Source: Bradyrhizobium sp. CSA207
Lineage (GTDB): Bacteria > Pseudomonadota > Alphaproteobacteria > Rhizobiales > Xanthobacteraceae
Length of the DNA stretch: 64,000 bases
Assembly (NCBI RefSeq): GCF_029051685.1
Contig: NZ_JAACFT010000037.1
Location: forward strand, 1 to 64,000
Reading direction: 5' to 3'
Shown here: positions 17,121 to 26,168 of the stretch, piece after piece
Position numbering within the stretch: position 1 is the stretch's first letter
Layout: every line of letters starts with the position of its first letter
Made by a program: the position numbers and the translations under genes
The notes under the pieces: generated by a model
Database searches by the model: none
The model's input: the letters and a program-made list of their open reading frames with translations, nothing else
Told to the model about the DNA's origin: nothing

Positions 17121-20100
17121 ATGTCGTTCAAGAAACTCCTGATCGCCAATCGCGGCGAGATTGCCATCCGCATCGCGCGCGCGGCGGCCGACGCCGGCAT
17201 CGCGACGGTTGCGATCCATCCCGCCGACGACGCGCTGTCGCTGCACGTGCGAGTTGCCGACGAGGCGGTCGAAATCCCGGGCCGCGGCGCGCGCGCCTAT
17301 CTCGACATTGATGCGGTGGTGAAAGCGGCGAAGACGTCTGTCTGCGATGCCGTGCATCCCGGATACGGCTTCCTCAGCGAGAACGCTACCTTCGCCAAAG
17401 CTTGCGCGGACCAGGGCATCACCTTCGTCGGGCCGAGGGTGACTGCCCTTGAACTGTTCGGCGACAAGGTCGCGGCACGGCAACTGGCAAAACGTTGCGG
17501 CGTGCCGATCATCGCCGGCACCAGTGGGCCGTCGAGGCTGGACGAGATCACAGCGTTCTTCACGTCGCTCGGCAGCAATGCGGCGATCGTGATCAAAGCA
17601 ATGGCCGGCGGCGGCGGCCGCGGCATGCGCGTCGTCGAGAACGCTCCCGATCTTGCGGAAGCCTATGCGCGTTGCCAGTCCGAGGCCAAGGCGGCATTCG
17701 GCTTCGACGGTGTCTACGCCGAGCGCCTGATCCGGCAGGCGCGCCACATCGAGGTGCAGATCATCGGCGACCGCCATGGCGCGATCAGCCATCTCTGGGA
17801 GCGCGAGTGCACCATCCAGCGCCGGCACCAGAAACTGATCGAGGTCGCGCCGAGCCCCTCGCTGAGTGAGCCCCTGCGCGGCCGCATCATCGAGGCGGCG
17901 AAGCAGCTTGCGGCCTCCGCGTCCTACGACAATCTCGGTACGTTCGAATTCCTGGTCGATGGCAGCGCGGATGACAGCTTTGCCTTCATCGAGGCCAATC
18001 CGCGGCTCCAAGTCGAGCACACCGTCACCGAGGAAGTGCTTGGCCTCGACCTCGTCCGCGCCCAGCTCGCGGTCGCCGCAGGCGCTTCGCTGGCCTCGCT
18101 CGGTCTGGCGCAAAGCGCAATCCTGAAGCCGCGCGGCTATGCGATGCAGCTTCGCCTCAACATGGAGACGCTGGACGAGACTGGCGCGACGCATCCGACC
18201 GGAGGCGTGCTCGCCGTGTTCGAGCCGCCGTCGGGACCCGGCGTCCGGGTCGATAGTTTTGGATATGCCGGCTACAAGACCAGCGCTGCCTTCGACTCGC
18301 TGCTCGCCAAGGTCATCGTGCATACGCCGGGCGATGCCTGGCACGATGTCGTCGCCAAGGCTTCACGCGCTTTGCGCGAATTCCGGATCGACGGCGTCGT
18401 CACAAATATCGATTTCCTCCAGGCGGTGCTGGCGCATCCCGATTTCCGGGCCAACCGCATCGCGACCGACTTCATCGATCGCAATATCGCGAGGCTCGTG
18501 GAGGCGGCCGATGGCGCCGCCAGGCCGCTCTACTTTGCTGCGACAGAGCGAAGCGGCGGTCCGGGGACCGAAGCACACGTCATGCAGCAGGTGCCTGAAG
18601 GCGCGGTAATGGTCGCTGCACCTCTGCAAGGAACCATCGTCACCATCCAGGTGAAGGAAGGCGAGGTCGTGCGTCCGGGCCAGCAGCTTGCCGTGATCGA
18701 GTCCATGAAGATGGAACACCTCGTCATGGCCGAGCAGGGCGGCCGGGTCATGAAGCTTCTCGCCGGCGACGGTGTCACGCTGATGCATGGCGAGCCGATT
18801 CTTTATCTCGAACCGCTGGACGTTGCCGCCGATGCGTCGACGGCGGAAGCCGACGTGGATCTCGACTACATCCGTCCCGATCTCGCCGAGCTGATCGAAC
18901 GTCAGGCCAACACGCTTGATGCGAACCGGCCCGCCTCGGTCGAGCGCCGCCGCAACACCAACCAGCGCACCGCGCGCGAGAACGTTGCGCAACTTGTCGA
19001 CGAAAACTCGTTCATGGAATATGGCAGCCTCGCGATCGCGGCGCAGCGCCGCCGCCGCAAGCTCGACGACCTCATCAAGAACACGCCGGCCGATGGTCTC
19101 ATCATGGGCGTCGCCACCGTGAACGCCGAACAGTTCGGTGCAGAAGGCGGGCGCTGCATCGTCGTGGCCTATGACTACACCGTGCTGGCGGGCACGCAGG
19201 GCCACATGAACCACAAGAAGATCGATCGCATGCTGGCGCTTGCGGAAGACTGGCGCGTGCCGCTGGTGTTTTACGCCGAGGGCGGCGGCGGCCGGCCCGG
19301 CGATACCGACCGGCTCGGCATGACCGGTCTCGACGGTCCGTCCTTCGTGCAGTTCGCAAGGCTCTCCGGCCTCGTGCCGGTGATCGGAATCGTCTCCGGC
19401 TATTGCTTTGCCGGCAACGCCGCGATGCTTGGCTGCTGCGACGTCATCATTGCCACCAAGAACGCCTCGATCGGCATGGGCGGCCCTGCCATGATCGAGG
19501 GCGGCGGCCTCGGCGTCTATCACCCGGCCGAGGTCGGCCCGGTCTCGTTCCAGTCCCCGAATGGCGTCATCGACATCCTGGTCGAGGACGAGGAGGAGGC
19601 GACGCGAGTCGCTCAGAAGTACCTGTCCTATTTCCAGGGTGCGGTGACGGAGTGGGAGGCCGCCGACCAACGCCTGCTCCGCCGCGCCATCCCCGAGAAC
19701 CGTCTGCGCGTCTACGATATCCGCAGCGTGATCAATTTCGTCGCGGACAAGGACAGCGTGCTGGAGCTGCGCCGCGACTACGGCGTCGGAATGATCACCG
19801 CGTTGATCCGCATCGAGGGTAAGCCGTTCGGCCTGATCGCCAACAATCCCCGCCATCTCGGCGGCGCGATCGACGCCGACGCCGGCGACAAGGCCGCGCG
19901 CTTCCTCCAGCTCTGCGACGCCTTCGACCTGCCCATCGTCTCGCTCTGCGACACGCCTGGCTTCATGGTCGGCCCGGAGGCGGAAAAGACCGCGATCGTG
20001 CGCCACGTCTCCCGCATGTTCGTCACCGGCGCGAGCCTCACCGTGCCGCTGTTCGGCATCGTGCTGCGCAAGGGCTATGGGCTCGGCGCGCAGTCGATGA

Positions 20101-20426
20101 TCGGCGGCGGCTTCCATGCCTCCTTCTTCACCGCGGCCTGGCCGACCGGCGAGTTCGGCGGCATGGGTCTTGAAGGTTACGTCCGCCTCGGCTTCCGCAA
20201 GGAGATGGAGGCGATCGCCGATCCAGCCGAGCGCGAGACCTACTACCGCAACAAGGTCGCCGAGCTCTACGCCAACGGCAAGGCGGTTTCGATCGCCTCG
20301 GTGTTCGAGATCGACAACGTCATCGACCCAGCGGAGACGCGGCGCTGGATCATGGCGGGCCTGCGCTCGGTGCCGAAGGCGCCTCCGAGGACAGCGAAGA
20401 AGCGGCCCTGCATCGATACGTGGTGA
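17121..20426 (+). CDS. Single-chain acyl-CoA carboxylase (biotin carboxylase, biotin carrier and carboxyltransferase)
   Basis: 1101 residues; ATG at 17121 with GGAGG upstream. Biotin carboxylase covers ~1-455 (KKLLIANRGEIAIRIARAAA, the ATP-grasp GGGGRGM loop, FIEANPRLQVEHTVTE). A biotinyl domain lies at ~490-570 with the modified Lys530 in ESMKMEHL. The acyl-CoA carboxyltransferase covers ~590-1085 (GYCFAGNAAMLGCCD, SIGMGGPAMIEGGGLG, LCDTPGFMVGPEAEK). Most such enzymes split these activities over two or more chains; a single chain resembles the long-chain acyl-CoA carboxylases. It carboxylates an acyl-CoA in the cytoplasm. Substrate is unknown. The sigma-54 activator that follows probably controls it or an associated pathway. 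Confidence 0.92.
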   Translation: MSFKKLLIANRGEIAIRIARAAADAGIATVAIHPADDALSLHVRVADEAVEIPGRGARAYLDIDAVVKAAKTSVCDAVHPGYGFLSENATFAKACADQGITFVGPRVTALELFGDKVAARQLAKRCGVPIIAGTSGPSRLDEITAFFTSLGSNAAIVIKAMAGGGGRGMRVVENAPDLAEAYARCQSEAKAAFGFDGVYAERLIRQARHIEVQIIGDRHGAISHLWERECTIQRRHQKLIEVAPSPSLSEPLRGRIIEAAKQLAASASYDNLGTFEFLVDGSADDSFAFIEANPRLQVEHTVTEEVLGLDLVRAQLAVAAGASLASLGLAQSAILKPRGYAMQLRLNMETLDETGATHPTGGVLAVFEPPSGPGVRVDSFGYAGYKTSAAFDSLLAKVIVHTPGDAWHDVVAKASRALREFRIDGVVTNIDFLQAVLAHPDFRANRIATDFIDRNIARLVEAADGAARPLYFAATERSGGPGTEAHVMQQVPEGAVMVAAPLQGTIVTIQVKEGEVVRPGQQLAVIESMKMEHLVMAEQGGRVMKLLAGDGVTLMHGEPILYLEPLDVAADASTAEADVDLDYIRPDLAELIERQANTLDANRPASVERRRNTNQRTARENVAQLVDENSFMEYGSLAIAAQRRRRKLDDLIKNTPADGLIMGVATVNAEQFGAEGGRCIVVAYDYTVLAGTQGHMNHKKIDRMLALAEDWRVPLVFYAEGGGGRPGDTDRLGMTGLDGPSFVQFARLSGLVPVIGIVSGYCFAGNAAMLGCCDVIIATKNASIGMGGPAMIEGGGLGVYHPAEVGPVSFQSPNGVIDILVEDEEEATRVAQKYLSYFQGAVTEWEAADQRLLRRAIPENRLRVYDIRSVINFVADKDSVLELRRDYGVGMITALIRIEGKPFGLIANNPRHLGGAIDADAGDKAARFLQLCDAFDLPIVSLCDTPGFMVGPEAEKTAIVRHVSRMFVTGASLTVPLFGIVLRKGYGLGAQSMIGGGFHASFFTAAWPTGEFGGMGLEGYVRLGFRKEMEAIADPAERETYYRNKVAELYANGKAVSIASVFEIDNVIDPAETRRWIMAGLRSVPKAPPRTAKKRPCIDTW

Positions 20427-20533
20427 GCGCGATGCAGCAATTTGATTGCGCTCTGCCCGTTCCCGGTTCCCAATTGACATCCCCGCCTGCGGTGCCAGAC
20501 TTTGCACAATAGTACAGGGTGGAGACGTCCGCG

Positions 20534-22402
20534 ATGGCCAGCCTTTCGGCCTCGAACCATGTCGCCCGGGTCTTATCCGTCGCCAATCATGTGGCCGACG
20601 TCGATGCCTCCTCGCGGATCGCCAGTTCATGGCGGCGCTGCCTGATCAGCCACAAGCTGGATCCTGCCCGTCAGGGGCCGCCGCAGACGCTGACCGAAGC
20701 GGAGGTCCGGCATGTCGCTGAGCCGATGGAGCAACTGATCCGGCTGGCAACGCCGGAACTGGAGGATCTCGCCCGCGTGCTGCGTGACGCCGGCTACTGC
20801 GTCAATCTCGCCGACCCCAGCGCCACGATGCTCTGGAGCCGGCTGCCCGGCGCCGCCGATACCGAGATCTTCATGCGCTGGAAGGTCTACACCGGCTCGA
20901 ATTTTTCCGAGGCCTTTGAAGGCACCAACGGGCTCGGCACGGCGCTGGCCGAGCAGAAGCCGATCCTGGTGCATCGCGACGAACACTTCCGCGCGCAATG
21001 GAGCATGTTCTCCTGCGCGGTGACGCCGTTGTTCGATGAGGCCGGCCGCCTCTCTGCTGCCGTCAACATCACGTCCTGCCGCGATGACCTCAGCCGCACC
21101 GCGCACCAGCTCGCGCTGGCAGTGGCCATCGAAGCGACGCGGCGGATCGAGGCCGCGATCTTCCGCGGCCATTTCCGCAATGCCTGGATCGCGACCCTGC
21201 CGGGGGACGGCGGCAGCGGGCTGCTCGCCTATGACGACGACCGCCGCATCGTCGGCGCCTGCCGCTCGGCGCGTGCGCTGCTGGGGCTGACCGACGGCAT
21301 GATCGCATCCGGCATCGATCTGTCGCGCTACATCAGGTTCGATCATCAGGCCGCACGTGGCACCGACGATCCGGTCGAGCTGCGCCGCGCCGATGGCAGC
21401 TCGTTGGGCCAAGGCCAGATTGTGCCGCCGTTGCGTGCACGGTCATCCGCGCGTCCGATTGCTTCGCGGCGCGAGACCCCGGTCGACCGCTTCGACGCCC
21501 TGCACCGGCTCGCCGGCCGCGATCCCGGCCTGATCAGAAGCGTGAAACGGCTCAGAAGCATCGGCGATCACAATCTGCCGGTGCTGCTGCATGGCGAGAC
21601 CGGGGTCGGCAAGGATGTCTTTGCGCGCGCCATTCACGCGGCCAGCAACCGTGCGCGCAACAACTACGTCGCGCTGAACTGCGCGGCGATGCCGGAAAGC
21701 CTGATCGATGCCGAACTGTTCGGCTACGAGGCCGGCGCCTTCACCGGCGCGCGGCGCGACGGCTCGAAAGGCCTGATCGTGCAGGCCGACGGCGGCACGC
21801 TATTCCTGGACGAGATCGGCGACATGCCGATCGCGCTCCAGACGCGTCTGCTTCGCGTGCTCGAGAACCGCGAGGTCTGGCCGCTCGGCGCGCTCAAGCC
21901 GATGCCGGTCGACATCCGCCTGATCAGCGCCACCCATCGCGATCTCGGCCGCATGGCGGAGGAGGGCGCCTTCCGCGCCGACCTCTATTTCCGCCTGCGC
22001 GGCCTGGAAGTGCGATTGCCGGCACTGCGCGAACGCGCGGACCGGGACGATGTAATCCGCCAGATCGCGAGCGAGGAGGCGCCCGGCTGCCGCCTCTCGC
22101 AGGAAGCCTGGTCGCTGCTCTCGGCCTATCCGTATCCCGGCAACATGCGCCAGCTCCGCCACTTGCTGCGGCTCGCCGGCTGCACGGCGGAGGATGGCGT
22201 CATCACGGATGCCGATCTCGATTTGCCGCCGTTCGGTGGGCGAGCGGCGGCGCCGGACCTAGCGGCAGCGGAACGCGCGACGATTGTCGAGGCGCTACGC
22301 AAGCATGATGGCCGCGTGACCGAGGCGGCCCGCGCGCTTAAACTCAGCCGCGCCACGCTGTACCGAAAAATCAAGCAGTTGAAGATTGTAACGACGCAGT
22401 AG
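20534..22402 (+). CDS. Sigma-54-dependent Fis-family activator, AcoR-like
   Basis: 622 residues from the ATG at 20534 (GGAG nine bases upstream; an in-frame GTG at 20519 is less likely). A GAF-type sensory region covers ~60-200 (FEGTNGLGTALAEQKPILVH is diagnostic of AcoR-like activators). The AAA+ domain has Walker A GETGVGKD near 354, the sigma-54 contact GAFTGA near 401, and LFLDEIGDMP as Walker B. The C-terminal Fis helix-turn-helix reads VTEAARALKLSRATLYRKIK. It hydrolyses ATP to open sigma-54 promoters in response to a small ligand. Following the carboxylase by about 110 bases, it is likely its regulator; I found no correctly spaced sigma-54 promoter upstream of either gene. Confidence 0.92.
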   Translation: MASLSASNHVARVLSVANHVADVDASSRIASSWRRCLISHKLDPARQGPPQTLTEAEVRHVAEPMEQLIRLATPELEDLARVLRDAGYCVNLADPSATMLWSRLPGAADTEIFMRWKVYTGSNFSEAFEGTNGLGTALAEQKPILVHRDEHFRAQWSMFSCAVTPLFDEAGRLSAAVNITSCRDDLSRTAHQLALAVAIEATRRIEAAIFRGHFRNAWIATLPGDGGSGLLAYDDDRRIVGACRSARALLGLTDGMIASGIDLSRYIRFDHQAARGTDDPVELRRADGSSLGQGQIVPPLRARSSARPIASRRETPVDRFDALHRLAGRDPGLIRSVKRLRSIGDHNLPVLLHGETGVGKDVFARAIHAASNRARNNYVALNCAAMPESLIDAELFGYEAGAFTGARRDGSKGLIVQADGGTLFLDEIGDMPIALQTRLLRVLENREVWPLGALKPMPVDIRLISATHRDLGRMAEEGAFRADLYFRLRGLEVRLPALRERADRDDVIRQIASEEAPGCRLSQEAWSLLSAYPYPGNMRQLRHLLRLAGCTAEDGVITDADLDLPPFGGRAAAPDLAAAERATIVEALRKHDGRVTEAARALKLSRATLYRKIKQLKIVTTQ

Positions 22403-22411
22403 CTCTTTCTT

Positions 22412-22560
22412 CCCCTCTCCCCTTGTGGGAGAGGGTGGCTCGCCGCGTAGCGGCGAGACGGGTGAGGGTCATCTCCGCGCGTGACTTTCTTGCGACTGAA
22501 TTCGCAGATGCAACCCCTCATCCGGCGCTTCGCGCCACCTTCTCCCACAGGGGGAGAAGG
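22412..22560. repeat. Pair of intergenic palindromic repeats in opposite orientation (family A)
   Basis: Two related elements face each other. The first (22412-22468) has CTCTCCCC...GGGAGAGG, then an inner hairpin GCTCGCCGCGTAGCGGCGAG, and ends GGGTGAGGG. The second (22514-22560) is the mirrored form, starting CCCTCATCC and ending CTCCC...GGGGAGAAGG. The same design occurs at 27929-28118, 36280-36342 and 63520-63640. The strong stems after the sigma-54 regulator and after the flavin reductase may also stop transcription. Confidence 0.75.
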
Positions 22561-22578
22561 AAAGAGTCATCTGCCTCC

Positions 22579-23133
22579 TCACGAAAAGTCGCTCCAGCTC
22601 AGATGCCGCGAGTCGAGATCGCCGACGGTTACGGTGCCGCGCACCTCGCGCGGGGTGTGGAAACTGCTGCGGAGATAGACGAGCGGCGCGGCTCCGTCCG
22701 AATGCGACACGCCGCGGACCTCGCCGACGAAGATCGAATGCGTCCTGGTCTCGAATTCCTGTGCCAGTATGCAGTCGAACGCCGCGACTGCATCCGTCAG
22801 CACCGGCGCGCCGGTTGCACCGCGCGTCCACTGGCCGAAGGCAAAACGGTCGTCGCCGTTGACGCCCTTTTGCCCGCTGAAGGTCAGCGCCAGCAGCGCG
22901 TGATCCTCGTGCAGGAAGTTGATTGCAAAGGCGCCTTCCTCGCGGATGCGCGCGTGCGCACTTGCGTTGCGGTTGACGCAAACGATCAGCGAGGGCGGAC
23001 TGTCCGACAGTGAGCAGGCCGACGTCACCGTCAGTCCCGTGCGGGTGCCGTGCTCGGCCCCCACCGTTACCAGCGCGACGGCGCCGGCGCATTGGCGCAT
23101 CGCCTGCTTGAAATCCTTAGCATCGATGCTCAC
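22579..23133 (-). CDS. Flavin reductase-family protein (reductase component of a two-component monooxygenase)
   Basis: 184 residues. It has the flavin-reductase-like fold signature: FKQAMRQCAGAVALVTVG, TGLTVTSACSLSDSPPSLIV, CVNRNASAHARIREEGAFAI and NFLHEDHALLA. This family (HpaC, SnaC, ActVB and others) reduces free FMN or FAD with NAD(P)H and supplies it to a partner oxygenase. The gene lies 57 bases downstream of a luciferase-like monooxygenase gene on the same strand, which is the natural partner. Cytoplasmic; no signal peptide. The specific substrate of the pair is unknown. Confidence 0.9.
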   Translation of the reverse strand: MSIDAKDFKQAMRQCAGAVALVTVGAEHGTRTGLTVTSACSLSDSPPSLIVCVNRNASAHARIREEGAFAINFLHEDHALLALTFSGQKGVNGDDRFAFGQWTRGATGAPVLTDAVAAFDCILAQEFETRTHSIFVGEVRGVSHSDGAAPLVYLRSSFHTPREVRGTVTVGDLDSRHLSWSDFS

Positions 23134-23190
23134 GCGTGAGCCTCCGAGAATGAAGCGAGTGCGGCACGGTCGCGCCGCACCCGCTTGCGG

Positions 23191-24288
23191 TCAAGCCGCC
23201 TTCTTCGCGGAGCCGAGATGCACCAGCCGCGGCATCACCTCGTTCTTGAGCAGCGAGAGCGAGTGGTGCCAGGCTTCCGCCTTGTGCTTGTAGTCGAAGC
23301 CGAACACCAGGAGCACGCCGAAGCCGCCGACCTCGTCGTAGATCTTCTCGATCTTCTCGGCGACGGTTGCGGGCGAGCCGACGATCCAGTTCCGCTTGGC
23401 GCAATATTCGACGGTGACGTCGCTGTCGGACACGTCGGGCGCGTGCTTGAGATAATCCTTGAAGCCGAAATGGCCGAGCAGCGGCAGGAAGTATTCGTGC
23501 ATCATCCGGCCCATCATATCGCCGGTGGAGAGCTTCCAGGCCTCCTCGTCGGTGTCGGCAACGAACACCTCGCGCACCAGCCGCCAGTCCTGGCGGTTCG
23601 GCTTGCGTCCGGTCTTCGCGGCGCCGATCTCGACCGAGTCCCAATGGCTGCCGACATAGGCCGGGTTGAGGTTGAGGCTCATCGGGATGAAGCCGCGCTC
23701 GCCGGCAAGCTTCAGCGTGTCCGAGTTCTTCGACAGCCCGGCAACCCCGATCGGCGGATGCGGCGCCTGCAACGGCTTGATGTGGGGCTTGAGGAAATCG
23801 AACATCGTGTCCGGCTTGGTCACCGTCCAGTATTTGCCCTTGTAGGTGAACGGCGCAGGATCGGACCAAAGCTTCAGGATGATCTCCAGCGCCTCGCGCG
23901 TCATGTCGCGGTTCTGCCCGCTCATGCCGTCGACGTTGAACATCGCCCAGTCGCTTGGCAGGCCCGACGCCGCGACGCCGAAATTGAGCCGCCCCTCGGA
24001 CAGATGGTCGAGCATGGCGACACGGTTGGCGAGTTCGGCCGGATGGTGATAGGGCAGCAGGAAGCCGCCCGGCCCGATCCGCAGCTTCTTGGTCTGCATC
24101 AGCGCCTGGGCGATCAGCAGGTCCGGCGTGGGATTGGGTTCCCAGGGCGCGGTGTGGTGCTCGCCGACCCAGGCCTCCTGATAGCCGAGTTCGTCGAGCC
24201 AGCGCATGACTTGCAGGTCCCAGTCGTTCCCTTCCTTCAGGCCGCACTCCGGCGGGTGCGAAGGCATCGTGAAATAGCCGATCTCCAT
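23191..24288 (-). CDS. LLM-class flavin-dependent monooxygenase (bacterial luciferase-like)
   Basis: 365 residues from the ATG at 24288, which has AGGAA just upstream; the ATG at 24300 lacks a ribosome site. Family features are the N-terminal MEIGYFTMPSHPPECG, the GYQEAWVGEHHTAPWEPNPT segment, LSEGRLNFGVAASGLPSDW and the C-terminal IVGSPATVAEKIEKIYDEVG. These FMN-dependent TIM-barrel oxygenases use reduced flavin and O2 on alkanes, sulfonates, aromatic amines or similar. With the flavin reductase gene immediately downstream it forms a two-component system. No desulfurisation or nitrilotriacetate transport genes flank it, so the substrate cannot be assigned. Confidence 0.9.
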   Translation of the reverse strand: MEIGYFTMPSHPPECGLKEGNDWDLQVMRWLDELGYQEAWVGEHHTAPWEPNPTPDLLIAQALMQTKKLRIGPGGFLLPYHHPAELANRVAMLDHLSEGRLNFGVAASGLPSDWAMFNVDGMSGQNRDMTREALEIILKLWSDPAPFTYKGKYWTVTKPDTMFDFLKPHIKPLQAPHPPIGVAGLSKNSDTLKLAGERGFIPMSLNLNPAYVGSHWDSVEIGAAKTGRKPNRQDWRLVREVFVADTDEEAWKLSTGDMMGRMMHEYFLPLLGHFGFKDYLKHAPDVSDSDVTVEYCAKRNWIVGSPATVAEKIEKIYDEVGGFGVLLVFGFDYKHKAEAWHHSLSLLKNEVMPRLVHLGSAKKAA

Positions 24289-24499
24289 GGGTTTCCTCAT
24301 CTGATGTTATCGCGTCTTGCTGCGCGGTTCACGGACGTGAGCGAGGAGACTTGAGCAAGCGGTGTGCCAGCGCGCGGATGCCGCGAAGATGCGAGAAAAG
24401 GCTGGTTTGAGCCGGCAATAGCCGATATCTCGAGGCAGATTTGCGGGCGGTCGTCTCATTGTCGCGAGACGGCGTCCTGGCAGTGAGACCAGAAGCGAT

Positions 24500-25414
24500 A
24501 TGACTGAACCCGCCTATGTCGCGGTGGACTGGGGCACCAGCAGTTTTCGGCTGTGGCTGATCGATCGCGCCGGCGACGTGCTGGCCGAACGCCGCAGCGG
24601 CGAGGGCATGCTGGCGGCGGCCAAGGCGGGCTTCGCCGCGGTGCTGCAATCGCATCTCGCTGCGGTCGAGGCGCCGGATCATCTGCCCGTTCTGGTTTGC
24701 GGCATGGCCGGCGCCCGCACCGGCTGGGTCGAGGCCGGCTATGTCGACACGCCGGCGCCGCTCTCTGCCATCTTGCAGCAGGCCGCGCGCGTGCCTGGCC
24801 AGGTTCGCGACATCCGCATTCTGCCGGGCATCGCGCAGCGGGATCCCAATACGCCGGATGTGATGCGCGGCGAGGAGACCCAATTGCTCGGCGCGCTCGG
24901 CCTCGATGCCCGAGGCGAGGCGCTGGTCTGCATGCCCGGCACGCATTCGAAATGGGTGCGTGTGAACAATGGCACCGTCGAGCAATTTTCGACCTTCATG
25001 ACCGGCGAGCTCTTCAGCGTGGTGTCGCGCGAGACGATCTTGTCGCTTGCGGTGGTCGGTGCCGACGACGCCGAGGACGTCGCGAGCTTCAAGGCGGCCG
25101 TGATCGCCGCGTTCGAAGCGCCGGCCTACGCGGCCAACCTGCTGTTTCGCGCGCGGTCGCGGCAGCTCCTGTTCGGCGGCACGCCGGCCGCGGCGCGCGA
25201 GACGGTTTCGGGCACGCTGATCGGCATCGAACTGGCGGCAGGCCTCTCCCGCACTGTGCCGAAAGCGGGCATCGCACTGGTCGCATCGGGACGGCTGGCG
25301 ATGCTGTATCGGCTGGCCTTTGACGCACTGTCGGTGAGCGCCGCACTGCTCGAGGCCGATGAAGCCGTCCGCCGCGGTCTGTCGATGGCGGCTGCCGCGA
25401 TCTGGACAAGATAG
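24500..25414 (+). CDS. dgoK: 2-dehydro-3-deoxygalactonokinase
   Basis: 304 residues. The DgoK family signature begins at the N-terminus (AYVAVDWGTSSFRLWLIDRA), continues with VLVCGMAGARTGWVEAGYVD and VMRGEETQLLGAL, and includes the CMPGTHSKWVRV segment. It phosphorylates 2-keto-3-deoxygalactonate to the 6-phosphate in the De Ley-Doudoroff galactose pathway. The aldolase for the next step is encoded 13 bases downstream, so the pair is an operon. The upstream galactonate dehydratase and a transporter are not in the window. Confidence 0.93.
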   Translation: MTEPAYVAVDWGTSSFRLWLIDRAGDVLAERRSGEGMLAAAKAGFAAVLQSHLAAVEAPDHLPVLVCGMAGARTGWVEAGYVDTPAPLSAILQQAARVPGQVRDIRILPGIAQRDPNTPDVMRGEETQLLGALGLDARGEALVCMPGTHSKWVRVNNGTVEQFSTFMTGELFSVVSRETILSLAVVGADDAEDVASFKAAVIAAFEAPAYAANLLFRARSRQLLFGGTPAAARETVSGTLIGIELAAGLSRTVPKAGIALVASGRLAMLYRLAFDALSVSAALLEADEAVRRGLSMAAAAIWTR

Positions 25415-25427
25415 AAGGAATTTTGAC

Positions 25428-26060
25428 ATGAGCGTTCCCTTTCCGCCGATGAAGCGACCGCTGGTCGCGATCCTGCGCGGCGTCAAGCCCGAGGAAACCG
25501 AGGCCATCGTCGGCGTGCTGATCGAGGCCGGCATGACCGCGATCGAGATTCCCCTGAACTCGCCGGATCCATTTCATTCCATCGCTATTGCCGCGAAGCA
25601 GGCGCCGGCCGGCGTCCTGATCGGTGCCGGCACGGTGCTGACGGCGCAGGACGTCGATCGCCTTCACGATGTCGGCGGTAAGCTCATGGTCTCGCCGAAT
25701 GTCGACACCGAGGTGCTGGCGCGCGCGCATCAACACGGCATGGTGACGATGCCCGGCGTGTTCTCGCCGACCGAGGCCCTGCTCGCCGCGCGGTCGGGCG
25801 CGTCGAGCCTGAAATTCTTTCCCGCGAGCGTGCTCGGCGCATCCGGCATCGCCGCGATCCGCGCCGTGCTTCCGGCCGGCGTGATGATCGCCGCCGTCGG
25901 TGGCGTCTCCGACCAAAATTTTGCGGAGTACATCAAAGGCGGCGTGACAACGTTCGGGCTTGGCAGCAGCCTCTACAAGCCCGGCATGACAGCCGCCGAT
26001 GTCGCGGCCCGCGCCAAGGCGACGATCGTGGCCTACGATCGGGCGATTGCGAAAGACTGA
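25428..26060 (+). CDS. dgoA: 2-dehydro-3-deoxy-6-phosphogalactonate aldolase
   Basis: 210 residues from the ATG at 25428, with GAAGGA nine bases upstream. The sequence shows the KDPG/KDPGal aldolase fold: RPLVAILRGVKPEETEAIVG, GMTAIEIPLNSPDPFHSI, LIGAGTVLTAQDV, and the Schiff-base lysine in SLKFFPAS. The enzyme splits the phosphorylated keto-deoxy sugar to pyruvate and glyceraldehyde-3-phosphate. It follows dgoK by 13 bases. KDPG aldolase (Eda) is the alternative, but the dgoK neighbour and the RGVKPEE motif favour DgoA. Confidence 0.92.
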   Translation: MSVPFPPMKRPLVAILRGVKPEETEAIVGVLIEAGMTAIEIPLNSPDPFHSIAIAAKQAPAGVLIGAGTVLTAQDVDRLHDVGGKLMVSPNVDTEVLARAHQHGMVTMPGVFSPTEALLAARSGASSLKFFPASVLGASGIAAIRAVLPAGVMIAAVGGVSDQNFAEYIKGGVTTFGLGSSLYKPGMTAADVAARAKATIVAYDRAIAKD

Positions 26061-26114
26061 TTCAGCAATAAACAAGCCGTGATCATGCCCGGTCTGTTGT
26101 CCCTCATATTGTCG

Positions 26115-26142
26115 CGATGTTGATGTTTCAGCATCGTACAAT
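26115..26142 (+). promoter_or_regulatory. Imperfect palindrome adjoining a -10-like box upstream of poxB
   Basis: CGATGTTGA (26115-26123) and TCAGCATCG (26128-26136) form an inverted repeat with one mismatch and a four-base spacer. It is followed at once by TACAAT (26137-26142), a good -10 match. No convincing -35 was seen, which would fit an activator-dependent promoter with the palindrome as the binding site. The start codon of poxB is 27 bases downstream. Confidence 0.35.
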
Positions 26143-26168
26143 CTGGCCGGGGACAGCAGGAGACCGAC

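Noticed and set aside
20474..20510. Possible promoter for the sigma-54 activator: TTGACA at 20474 and a GG...GC pair at 20491-20505
   Set aside because: The GG-to-GC spacing is 11 bases, one too many for a sigma-54 promoter, and no -10 lies at the right distance from TTGACA.
18363..20630. A 755-residue minus-strand frame opposite the carboxylase
   Set aside because: A shadow of high-GC coding sequence, with no recognisable family and covering a clearly real gene.
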